Part shown: positions 17,072 to 25,092 of the stretch, one piece after another
How the letters are laid out: every line of letters begins with the position of its first letter
How positions within the stretch are numbered: position 1 is the stretch's first letter
Source: CP2-2F sp034432555
Lineage (GTDB): Bacteria; Chloroflexota; Anaerolineae; Aggregatilineales; UBA2796
Direction: 5' to 3'
DNA length: 64,000 nt
Assembly: GCA_034432555.1 (NCBI GenBank)
Contig: DAOUBW010000037.1
Span: 62,001 to 126,000, forward strand
Notes under the pieces: model-generated
What the model saw: only the letters and a program-made list of their open reading frames with translations
Database searches by the model: none
What the model was told of the DNA's origin: nothing
Translations under genes and position numbers: made by a program

Positions 17072-18352
17072 ATGTTTGTGAGCCAGCCAATGCAACTGCC
17101 ACTCTTTGAGCCGCCCGAACCACGCACCGACGATTGGACGTTCAGCGGTGCGCCCACGCGCAGCCTCACCCACTGCTATCACGATTATCCCGCCCGTATG
17201 ATCCCACAGATTGCCGCCAAACTGCTAGAGCGTTTTGCAGCACAGCCCGTCCGCCTCTTTGATCCGTACTGCGGCACAGGCACAAGCCTTGTCGAAGGGC
17301 TGATTCGTGGGCATGATGTGCATGGCACAGACCTGAATCCGTTGGCACGCCTGATCAGCCGCGCCAAACTCACCCCACTTTCACTGCCTGCCCTTGATGC
17401 TGCCCTGAGCGATTGGGAACTGTGGCTGCGCGCACCTATTCACACGCCACAGGCTTTGCCCACAGGCATTGATCTCACCTTTTGGTTTCAGCCGTATGCC
17501 ATTGAGCAGTTGGCGCATTTGCGAGCGTGGATCGCGGAGCGGGATGATATGCTGCTGCGCGCCTTTTTCGAGGTCGCCTTTAGCGAGACAATCCGTGCCT
17601 GCTCCAACACCCGCATTGATGAGTTCAAGCTCTATCGGTTGCCCGTCCACAAACTTGTAGACCATACGCCCAATGTCTTTGCCACTATGCGCGCCCAACT
17701 CGCCCGCAACCGTGCAGGGCTGATCAGCTTTTTAGCAGCTCTGGCAAAGGCACCTCGCCAAGGCAGTGCCGCTATTCATGCCTTCAATAGTGTGCAAGGC
17801 ATTCCGCCAAACCTGATCACACCTGAATCAGTTCAGATCGTGATCACCTCACCGCCCTATGATGATTCGCACACAACCGTTGCCTATGGGCAGTATTCGC
17901 GGCTTTCGGCGGAATGGCTTGGTTTGCCGAGTGCTGCACAGGTAGATCGGCATTTGATGGGTGGCACACGGCGCAAACACTTGCCGAACTTTAATCTGCC
18001 ACCGCTAGACGAAGCACTGCAAACGATCTATGCTCAACAACCGAAGCGCGCCTTAGAGGTGGCTGCCTTCTACGACGATCTGAAGGCATCCATTCAGCAG
18101 GTGGCGGATGTTCTGGCAAGACAGGGTGTTGCCTGCTATGTGGTTGGCAATCGCAAGGTGAAAGGTGCGCTGCTGCCTACTGATCAGGCAATCCAATATT
18201 TCTTTGAACAATGCGGCTTTACACGCCTTGCCACCTACTATCGAAACATTCCCAACAAGCGGATGCCGCAGCGCAACAGTCCGTCGAATCAGCGTGGCGC
18301 AACGGATGCCACCATGACTCGTGAGGTGATTGTGGTGCTGAGAAAGGCTTAA
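17072..18352 (+). CDS. Site-specific DNA methyltransferase, probably N4-cytosine
   Basis: About 426 residues. The AdoMet-binding motif I DPYCGTGTS lies near residue 66, followed by a GTDLNP motif II. The catalytic motif IV is ITSPPYDD in the second half, near residue 262. SPPY is typical of N4-cytosine methyltransferases, while adenine enzymes usually have DPPY or NPPY. The motif I before IV order differs from the other methyltransferase at 38748. No endonuclease gene is adjacent, so it is an orphan or part of the following toxin-antitoxin island. It interrupts an ABC exporter locus between a permease and the ATPases. The start at 17072 is taken because the longer frame runs into the permease gene. 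Confidence 0.85.
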   Translation: MFVSQPMQLPLFEPPEPRTDDWTFSGAPTRSLTHCYHDYPARMIPQIAAKLLERFAAQPVRLFDPYCGTGTSLVEGLIRGHDVHGTDLNPLARLISRAKLTPLSLPALDAALSDWELWLRAPIHTPQALPTGIDLTFWFQPYAIEQLAHLRAWIAERDDMLLRAFFEVAFSETIRACSNTRIDEFKLYRLPVHKLVDHTPNVFATMRAQLARNRAGLISFLAALAKAPRQGSAAIHAFNSVQGIPPNLITPESVQIVITSPPYDDSHTTVAYGQYSRLSAEWLGLPSAAQVDRHLMGGTRRKHLPNFNLPPLDEALQTIYAQQPKRALEVAAFYDDLKASIQQVADVLARQGVACYVVGNRKVKGALLPTDQAIQYFFEQCGFTRLATYYRNIPNKRMPQRNSPSNQRGATDATMTREVIVVLRKA

Positions 18353-18353
18353 T

Positions 18354-18662
18354 GTGTCCACCCAACCTGTTATTTTGAACATTCCACGCGCAGCACTTGA
18401 AGCGCTTTGCACCCGCTACAAAGTGCGGCGGCTTGCATTTTTTGGGTCGGTGCTGCGCCAAGATTTTCATGCCGAAAGTGATGTAGATGTTTTGGTTGAG
18501 TTTTTGCCCAATGCCACCATCGGCTGGGAAATCGTCTCGTTAGAAGCGGAGCTAAGCGCGCTCATCGGGCGCACAGTGGACTTACGAACAGCCAAAGAGC
18601 TGAGCCGCCACTTCCGCAACGAAGTTTTAGAAAATGCACAGACTTTCTATGAACAGGCTTGA
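18354..18662 (+). CDS. MNT-type nucleotidyltransferase (antitoxin of HepT)
   Basis: A 102-residue protein from a GTG start 1 bp after the methyltransferase stop. It carries the minimal nucleotidyltransferase signature, GS near residue 31 followed by SDVDVLVEF near 42, with two Asp ligands for metal. In known MNT/HepT pairs this enzyme AMPylates and neutralises the HEPN toxin. The next gene encodes such a HEPN protein and overlaps it. Base composition is AT-richer than the surrounding exporter genes, consistent with transfer. Confidence 0.88.
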   Translation: MSTQPVILNIPRAALEALCTRYKVRRLAFFGSVLRQDFHAESDVDVLVEFLPNATIGWEIVSLEAELSALIGRTVDLRTAKELSRHFRNEVLENAQTFYEQA

Positions 18663-19014
18663 TGAAACCCTTTTGCGTGATATGCTGGATGCGGCTTTAG
18701 AGTTGCAACAGTTTGTAGCAGACGCAACTCGCCAAGCCTTTGACGAAAATCGCATGATGCAACGTGCTATCGAACGCACCATAGAGATTATCGGTGAGGC
18801 AGCCTCCAAAGTAAGCTCAGAAACACGCATAGCTACGCCACATATTGCTTGGCAAAACATTATTGGAATGCGCCACCGCCTGATTCATGGTTATGCAAGT
18901 GTGGATGAGGATATTGTTTGGGTTACCGCCACACAGCACATTCCTAATCTGATTATAGATTTGATCAGTTTACTTGGTTCAGAAAATGCATCAACAGACT
19001 CGCCACCAGGCTGA
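18649..19014 (+). CDS. HEPN-family RNase toxin (HepT/DUF86)
   Basis: 121 residues from the ATG at 18649 (MNRLDETLLRDM); an in-frame ATG at 18634 is an alternative. The HEPN active-site motif is RHRLIHGY near residue 78 (Rx4H followed by a tyrosine that the MNT partner can AMPylate). The start overlaps the antitoxin gene, as is normal for this bicistronic module. Known members cleave or modify tRNA/mRNA when not inhibited. The DNA is AT-rich compared with neighbours. The pair may stabilise the island holding the orphan methyltransferase. Confidence 0.88.
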   Translation: MNRLDETLLRDMLDAALELQQFVADATRQAFDENRMMQRAIERTIEIIGEAASKVSSETRIATPHIAWQNIIGMRHRLIHGYASVDEDIVWVTATQHIPNLIIDLISLLGSENASTDSPPG

Positions 19015-19031
19015 TCGGAAAGGCTCTCTAC

Positions 19032-19907
19032 TTGTCTACCCAACCCTTCATTATTTGCGAAAATCTCGTCAAAATCTACAAAGTCGCTGATCTGGAAGTG
19101 GTTGCCCTGCAAGGCATAGACCTCCTCATCAACAGCGGCGAGATGATGGCGCTCGTCGGACCCAGCGGCTCAGGCAAATCCACCTTGATGAACATCTTTG
19201 GCGGCTTGGATACACCAACCGCCGGGCGAGTCAGTGTGGGCGACTATAACCTGCTGGAGATGACGCGCCGTGAGCAGGTCATCTACCGCCGCCGCGAAGT
19301 TGGCTTTGTCTGGCAGCAGACGGCGCGTAACCTACTGCCCTACCTGAGCGCCCGCGAAAACGTGGAACTGCCGATGGCGCTGGATGGCGTGCCTGCCCGC
19401 CAACGCCGCGAACGCGCCCACATGCTGCTGGAACAGGTTGGGCTAGGCGGACGCCTGAATCATCGCCCTGATCGGCTAAGTGGTGGTGAGCAGCAGCGCG
19501 TTGCCATTGCCGTCTCTATGGCGAACAAGCCGCGCCTGCTGCTGGCAGATGAGCCAACCGGCGAAGTGGATAGCGAGGCAGCCGAGCAGATTTTTAGCAC
19601 GCTGCGCGCCTTCAACCGCGATCAGGGCGTGACGATCATCATCGTGACGCACGATGCCAGCGTCTCGGCGCGTGTGGATCGCGTTGTTGGAATGCGCGAT
19701 GGGCGCACCAGCACCGAAATTTTGCGCCGCCGCGCTAGCGATGGGCAGCTTGCCAGCGCCGATGAGTATGCCATCGTAGACCGTGTGGGCAGGCTGCAAC
19801 TGCCACAGGCATACCTTGAGTCACTGGGCATTGCAGAGCGCGCACGCCTGAAGCTGCGCGACGATCACGTTGGCGTTTATCCCGATGAGCAGGACATACA
19901 AGCATGA
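19032..19907 (+). CDS. ABC exporter ATPase with AbrB-like C-terminal extension
   Basis: 291 residues from a TTG start. This is a MacB/LolD-type ATPase: Walker A GPSGSGKST near residue 43, signature LSGGEQQRVAIA, Walker B LLLADEPTGEVD. Beyond the usual end (about residue 230) there is a tail reading EYAIVDRVGRLQLPQAYLE and KLRDDHVGVYP, which resembles a SpoVT/AbrB swapped-hairpin fold. Paired with the next ATPase, it should energise the giant permeases encoded upstream. The first bases of the gene (TGTCTACCCAACC) nearly repeat those of the MNT antitoxin gene. Confidence 0.87.
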   Translation: MSTQPFIICENLVKIYKVADLEVVALQGIDLLINSGEMMALVGPSGSGKSTLMNIFGGLDTPTAGRVSVGDYNLLEMTRREQVIYRRREVGFVWQQTARNLLPYLSARENVELPMALDGVPARQRRERAHMLLEQVGLGGRLNHRPDRLSGGEQQRVAIAVSMANKPRLLLADEPTGEVDSEAAEQIFSTLRAFNRDQGVTIIIVTHDASVSARVDRVVGMRDGRTSTEILRRRASDGQLASADEYAIVDRVGRLQLPQAYLESLGIAERARLKLRDDHVGVYPDEQDIQA

Positions 19908-20626
19908 TCAGTAACGGCAGCACCGACGCGGCAACCGCCGCCATCCGCACCGAGAACCTCACGCGCATCTATCACCTTGAAGGCGAAGATATCTGCGCTG
20001 TGAACGGCGTTTCGCTCGCCATTTATCCCCACCAAATGACCGCCATTGTTGGACGTTCGGGCAGCGGCAAAACAACGCTGCTCAACCTGATCGCCGGCTT
20101 GGATGATCCGACTGAGGGCGGTGTGTGGATTATGGGCAAGGCGCTGCGCGAGATGGACGAGAAGGCGCGCCTTGCCTTGCGCCGTGAACAACTCGGCTTC
20201 ATCTTTCAGAGCTTTGGCTTGCTGCCACTGCTGACCGCTGCCGAAAATGTAGGCGTGCCACTGCGGATGCGCGGTGTGCCAAGCCGTCAGCGCGAGGCGC
20301 AAGTGAGCGAGGCATTAGAATGGGTCGGGCTGACGCGCCGTGCGCGCCACCGCCCCTATGAGCTGAGCGGCGGTGAGCAGCAGCGCGTCGCCATTGCCCG
20401 TGCGCTTGCCGCGCAGCCGCACATCATCCTTGCCGATGAACCAACCGGGCAGCTTGATAGCCAAACTGGTAGGCGCATCCTCGATCTGCTGCGCCGCCTC
20501 GTCAGTGAGCGCGGCATGACGCTTGCCATCGTCAGTCATGATCCGATGGTCATGGCAGAGGCAGACGTTGTGCATGAGCTGCGGGACGGCAAGCTGATCG
20601 AAACGCGCCACAAAGCGGCGGTCTAA
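19904..20626 (+). CDS. ABC exporter ATPase (MacB/LolD type)
   Basis: 240 residues, canonical length. Walker A GRSGSGKTT is near residue 49, the signature is LSGGEQQRVAIA and Walker B ILADEPTGQLD. The ATG overlaps the stop of the first ATPase by 4 bp (ATGA), indicating coupled translation. Two different ATPases with two different permeases point to a heteromeric exporter. Confidence 0.9.
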   Translation: MISNGSTDAATAAIRTENLTRIYHLEGEDICAVNGVSLAIYPHQMTAIVGRSGSGKTTLLNLIAGLDDPTEGGVWIMGKALREMDEKARLALRREQLGFIFQSFGLLPLLTAAENVGVPLRMRGVPSRQREAQVSEALEWVGLTRRARHRPYELSGGEQQRVAIARALAAQPHIILADEPTGQLDSQTGRRILDLLRRLVSERGMTLAIVSHDPMVMAEADVVHELRDGKLIETRHKAAV

Positions 20627-20668
20627 AGGGCTGCTGCCGTGTGCCATACACCTCAGGGCGATTGTCGG

Positions 20669-20674
20669 TATAAT
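20669..20674 (+). promoter_or_regulatory. Probable -10 element of the glycosidase gene
   Basis: A perfect TATAAT 37 bp before the ATG at 20711. No good -35 sequence lies at 16-18 bp, so this is only a candidate promoter. Confidence 0.45.
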
Positions 20675-20710
20675 CTTGAGGAAATTCAGCACACAAGAAG
20701 AAATTCGGTC

Positions 20711-22456
20711 ATGAATGCACTTGAACTGCTCCACAACCGCATTGATTTAAGCGCGATTCCCTTCACAGACCGCGGATCGCGCTTGTTGATCTTCCGCGAA
20801 GGCAACCGTGTTGCCATCCGCCTTGCCGAACGTTGGGAACGCTGGCAAGGTGAGGTGGGTCACTATCGGCAGCGCCCGCCGATCCTCGATCAGCTCACCT
20901 TGCTAGGCGCAGATGGCACACCCCAGCCTTTTGAGGTGGATTCTTACCCACACTGCGTCACGCTTGGCACGCCGTTGGGTAACTTTGCGTGGACGTTTGT
21001 GGAGCCAGAAGCGGTGCTGATTCGCCTGCCTGCCGGCAGCTATGGCATCAGCTTTGAGGCACACGCCACACGCGGCGCCACGGATCGGCGCGGCGGCACG
21101 CTGCACGGCAAGCGCAACATCGCCTACACCACCAACGCGCAGCTTGACGCCAACGATCTGTTCGCCCTAACCGGTGATCGCTTCCGCATCAATCTGCGGC
21201 TCACCGCCCGCGATGGCGACGCGCTGCTGCTGAACATCACACCGCGCTTGGGCTATAACCGCACCTTGCCGCCCACCGATGAGGCGATCAATCGCTCGCG
21301 TGCAGCGTGGCAGGCATGGTTTGATTCCGTGCCGCAAGTGTTGCCTGAATATGAGGCGCAGTACGCCCATGCGTGGTGGATCATGCGCGCAGGCTTGCTG
21401 AACACACGCTATTACTTCACCCGTGAGGCACTGGTGCCTTCCAAAATTCACTACATCGGCGTGTGGCAGTGGGATCAGTATTTTCACGCGCTTGCCTATC
21501 GGCATATTGACCCGCAGCTTGCCGAAGATCAAATCCGCATTGTGCTGGATCACCAGCGTGAGGATGGGATGCTGCCGGACGCTATTCACGATGAAGGCTT
21601 AGTAACGCGCCTGACGCGCCCTGTTGAGGCGGATGTGACCAAGCCGCCCTTGGTGGCATGGGCAGCCTTAAAGGTCTTTGAGAAATGCGGGCGCCTTGAC
21701 TTCCTGAGCGAAATTTATGAGCCGATCACGCGCTGGCATGATTGGTGGCTGCGCGATAACCTGAACGAGAACGGCTTGTGCCATTATCAGCACCCGTTTT
21801 CCAGCGGTCTTGATGACAGCCCACTCTGGGATGACGGAATGCCCGTTGTTGCCCCTGACCTGAACACCTATATCGTCATTCAGGCGGAGAGTCTGGCGCG
21901 TATGGCGTCTTTGATAGGTCTGGCGCAAGAGGCAGCCCGCTACCGTGAGCAAGCGCAGCAGCACACCGCACGGATGCTCGAAAGGCTCTGGGACGAACGG
22001 CGTGGCTATTTCAATGCGCTTTATCAGGGGCAGCCGATTGAGGTCTTCACGCCCTTTCAACTATTGCCCTTGTGGACGGGCAGCCTGCCAGAGCGCATTA
22101 ACGCACGGCTCATCGCCCACCTGACCAACCCACAGACCTTCTGGGACAAATGGGCGTTGGCAACCGTTGCCCTCAACGATCCAAAGTTTGATGCGGATCA
22201 AATGTGGCGCGGTCCTGTGTGGGTGAACATCAACTACCTGTTCATTGAGGCGCTCATCCGCGTCGGACGCCCTGAACTTGCCGATAAGCTGCGCCGCAAC
22301 ACGCTTGATCTGGTCATGCAGCGCTCAGACATCTACGAATACTACAACCCGATCACAGCGGCGCGCCCGCCGAAGGCAGCGCCCATCTTCGGCTGGACAT
22401 CCGCCGTCTTTATTGATCTTGCCATTCAAGAGACGGCATATGTGGCAAATGCGTGA
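20711..22456 (+). CDS. GH63/GH37-like glycoside hydrolase (mannosylglycerate hydrolase/trehalase type)
   Basis: About 581 residues from ATG 20711. An N-terminal beta-rich part precedes an (alpha/alpha)6-barrel signature: IGVWQWDQYFHALAYRH, REDGMLPD, WDDGMP and MWRGPVWVNINYLF. This series is shared by GH63 glucosidases, trehalases and mannosylglycerate/glucosylglycerate hydrolases. No signal peptide is visible, so it acts in the cytoplasm, probably on a compatible solute or small glycoside. It stands as a single gene with its own likely promoter, ending at a strong hairpin. Confidence 0.82.
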   Translation: MNALELLHNRIDLSAIPFTDRGSRLLIFREGNRVAIRLAERWERWQGEVGHYRQRPPILDQLTLLGADGTPQPFEVDSYPHCVTLGTPLGNFAWTFVEPEAVLIRLPAGSYGISFEAHATRGATDRRGGTLHGKRNIAYTTNAQLDANDLFALTGDRFRINLRLTARDGDALLLNITPRLGYNRTLPPTDEAINRSRAAWQAWFDSVPQVLPEYEAQYAHAWWIMRAGLLNTRYYFTREALVPSKIHYIGVWQWDQYFHALAYRHIDPQLAEDQIRIVLDHQREDGMLPDAIHDEGLVTRLTRPVEADVTKPPLVAWAALKVFEKCGRLDFLSEIYEPITRWHDWWLRDNLNENGLCHYQHPFSSGLDDSPLWDDGMPVVAPDLNTYIVIQAESLARMASLIGLAQEAARYREQAQQHTARMLERLWDERRGYFNALYQGQPIEVFTPFQLLPLWTGSLPERINARLIAHLTNPQTFWDKWALATVALNDPKFDADQMWRGPVWVNINYLFIEALIRVGRPELADKLRRNTLDLVMQRSDIYEYYNPITAARPPKAAPIFGWTSAVFIDLAIQETAYVANA

Positions 22457-22468
22457 GGGCGATACGCA

Positions 22469-22496
22469 GTGTGGGCAGCCTCAGCGCTGCCCACAC
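22469..22496. terminator. Bidirectional terminator hairpin
   Basis: GTGTGGGCAG (22469-22478) pairs perfectly with CTGCCCACAC (22487-22496) between the convergent glycosidase and protease genes. The stem can extend one base pair inward. There is no strong T tract. Confidence 0.6.
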
Positions 22497-22529
22497 CGAT
22501 AGCTTATCCGATAGTTTATTCGTCTGTGG

Positions 22530-24956
22530 CTACTTGCGTAGGCGCAACGTGATCGGTTCGCTGGCGCCAAGCCGCGGCGCATCGTCATCGCTGCTCACAT
22601 CGTAGACTGCCACGAAGAACTGAATGCGCGAGTCGTTGACTTGGCGGAAGGCACGGTTCGGAATGAACAAGCCCACGCCATCAAAGCGATTGTTCTTGCC
22701 CTTCACATCAATCAGGCGCCCCGTCGCAATCGTGCCGAAGAGCGAATAGTCCTCTAGCTCCACAGGCAAGGCATCGCCGTTCATATCGGTGAAGATCGCC
22801 ACCACTGCCAAGCGGCTGCCCGTGAAGTTTTCCAGCCTGAACGAGGCGTTGATGCCCATGCCCGTCACGCCTTGCACTTTCACGTTGAACTGCGTCCGCA
22901 CGTCGGTGATGGTTAGCGCCACCTCATCGTCACCGCCCACCACCGAGCCGTTGTCTTCATCTTCATCGCCGCCAAGGACGTTGCCTTCCTCAGGATCAAC
23001 ACCATTCGGCGACGGCAGCATCAAGCGCCCCGCGCCGTAGACAATATCCTGCCCTTTATCGCCCAAGTCAACCACGCTCTGCATCATAAATGCCTTAAGC
23101 TGTGCGTTGCTCAGGCTTGGGTTTGCCTGCAAGATGAGCGCTGCGGCGCCAGCTGCCACAGGTGCCGCGCCAGAGGTACCGCCAAAGCCGCGATTATAGC
23201 CCGGCACAACCTCGTTGGTTGGCGCGGAAATATCAGGCTTCAGGCGATCATCTTGGGTCGGTCCTTGCGAGCTGTAGTCCTCGATCTCACTGCCGCGCAG
23301 ATCGGTTGCGCCAACGGTCAGCACGCCGGGACTATCGGCAGGCGTGGCGATGCTGTATTGCGGCACCTTTGCCCACGGCGCAATCTCGCTGTTGTTGATG
23401 ATGATGTCAATCAGGTTATCGGTAGTGCCGCGTGTGCGCGCCACCAATAGGTAGTAAATCTCGCCCGGCGTGGTGCGGAAGTTCAGGATTTGGAAAGGAA
23501 AATGGTTGCGCTGCCCACGCCGCTGCTCGGTTGCCGCGCCGATCTCTTTACCGTCCTTATCCAGCACCACAAAGATATACTCAGTGTTCTCGCCGCCCTT
23601 CCAATTGCCGTTCCAGTTCATGGCGATAGTGGTGACGGGTGCAAATGCCATGAAAGGCAGCAAGTTGCGCTCGGACGAGTAGAAGTGGATGCCCTTCTCG
23701 CCGGGATTGAACTCAAAGAGCGTGTGCGACATGGCGTAGTTGCCCGATGAGTTAATCCACAGCGCGCCGGTGCGCCGCATGAACAGCTCGACCAGCTGCG
23801 CGCTGTAGGACGAGCCGTCCCGCGGTCCGATCAACTGCGAAACCGAGTAGTTGACGACCTGCACTTTATTATCTTCCAGCCATTGCAGCACATTGGCAAA
23901 GCCGCGTGAGCTGTTATCTTCAAAGGCAAGGTAGAGTTCGGCATCCGGCGCCACGCGATGCACCACAGAGGCAACTGCCGTGCCGTGATCCTCGCGCTGG
24001 CGATCCAACTGATCAATCGGGAAGTTGGTCTTGACAGTGGCAGGTAAATCCGAGCCGAGCAGTTTTTTCACACCGCCAAAGCCCAAATCCACAATGGCAA
24101 CGCGCACGCCCTTACCGGTGATGCCAGCGGCGTGCCACGCATCAGCGCCAATGGTCTGGGCGATGGGGCTGCCGCCACGTTGCAAGCCCAAGCTGCCCGT
24201 GACGGCAGGGATGGGCAAGCGCCAGCTTTCGATATGCTCTGCGTTGGCAAGCGCCACCAGATAGCCAAGCAGCGAGCCGGGCGTTTGGTACTGCGCCAGC
24301 AGTTCCAGCGGAATGCCAACCTCGACTTCCTCGGTGGTTAGGTCATAGCCGTAAACGGTAACGCCGAAGTTTTCTTCAAGGTCTTTGGTCACTGCCTCAA
24401 GATTCTTAGCATCATCCAGCAGCAGGTAAGCAACCAGCTCATCGGCATCGTTGATGAGCTGACGGACGCGGGCAAGGTCTTCAACTGCCTCAATGCCGCC
24501 TTGATCAAAGGCAACCAAGAGGTCAAGGTAGCTCAACGGGATGTTCAGCTTCTCTAGGATGCCGCTATCCTTCAGGAAGGTGGCAACACCACTAGCACCG
24601 CGTGCATCGTAGATTTGGAAGATGCGGCGGTAGAGTTCGGCAAGGTCAAGGTTGCCCAAATCCACATCGCGCACCTGATCAATGTAGGGCTTCAGATCGG
24701 GGAACTGTGCGATCAAATCATCAAGAGTTGGCGGCGGCGTAAAGACGGGCGGTGTGCCGCCAAAGCCATCGTCCGGTGGCTGCAACTTCGGCACAACGGG
24801 CGTTGCCGTCGGGTTTTCTGGCTCAATTTCGATGCCACCGGGCGTGGGTGTGCCTTGGCGCGGCGGCTCTGCCGAGACGCTGTTTGGCAAGCTAGCAACT
24901 ACGCCAAAGAGCAGGGCAGCAGCCATCAGCAAGGCGATAAGGGCGTTACGTTTCAT
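22530..24956 (-). CDS. Exported subtilisin-like (S8) serine protease
   Basis: About 808 residues from the ATG at 24956, which follows a GGAGGA ribosome binding site. Signal peptide: KRNALIALLMAAALLFGVVA. A Pro/Thr-rich linker follows (TPTPGG...NPTATP). The catalytic triad is D in VAIVDLGFG (about residue 285), H in EDHGTAVASVV (about 324) and S in GGTSGAAPVAAG (about 592). The long gap between His and Ser indicates an inserted domain. An acidic Asp/Glu-rich linker after the protease domain (GGDEDEDNGS) leads to a C-terminal beta-sandwich. It is probably a surface or secreted protease; substrate unknown. Confidence 0.88.
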   Translation of the reverse strand: MKRNALIALLMAAALLFGVVASLPNSVSAEPPRQGTPTPGGIEIEPENPTATPVVPKLQPPDDGFGGTPPVFTPPPTLDDLIAQFPDLKPYIDQVRDVDLGNLDLAELYRRIFQIYDARGASGVATFLKDSGILEKLNIPLSYLDLLVAFDQGGIEAVEDLARVRQLINDADELVAYLLLDDAKNLEAVTKDLEENFGVTVYGYDLTTEEVEVGIPLELLAQYQTPGSLLGYLVALANAEHIESWRLPIPAVTGSLGLQRGGSPIAQTIGADAWHAAGITGKGVRVAIVDLGFGGVKKLLGSDLPATVKTNFPIDQLDRQREDHGTAVASVVHRVAPDAELYLAFEDNSSRGFANVLQWLEDNKVQVVNYSVSQLIGPRDGSSYSAQLVELFMRRTGALWINSSGNYAMSHTLFEFNPGEKGIHFYSSERNLLPFMAFAPVTTIAMNWNGNWKGGENTEYIFVVLDKDGKEIGAATEQRRGQRNHFPFQILNFRTTPGEIYYLLVARTRGTTDNLIDIIINNSEIAPWAKVPQYSIATPADSPGVLTVGATDLRGSEIEDYSSQGPTQDDRLKPDISAPTNEVVPGYNRGFGGTSGAAPVAAGAAALILQANPSLSNAQLKAFMMQSVVDLGDKGQDIVYGAGRLMLPSPNGVDPEEGNVLGGDEDEDNGSVVGGDDEVALTITDVRTQFNVKVQGVTGMGINASFRLENFTGSRLAVVAIFTDMNGDALPVELEDYSLFGTIATGRLIDVKGKNNRFDGVGLFIPNRAFRQVNDSRIQFFVAVYDVSSDDDAPRLGASEPITLRLRK

Positions 24957-25059
24957 CGTGAATGGTTCCTCCAAGTTGAACAACATTTTCCATCATAGCG
25001 TATGAAGGCAAGCAGCCTTCACACCTACGCAAGCATACACCACCAAGACGTTTACCAAA

Positions 25060-25082
25060 GCAGGCGCTTTCCCAACGCCTGC
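25060..25082 (-). terminator. Hairpin downstream of the FHA-ABC gene
   Basis: GCAGGCG (25060-25066) and CGCCTGC (25076-25082) form a 7-bp stem 10 bp after the stop, followed on the minus strand by TTTGG. A second stem TGAAGGC/GCCTTCA (25003-25021) lies farther on, close to the start of the protease gene. Confidence 0.45.
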
Positions 25083-25092
25083 CCAGCGCCGC

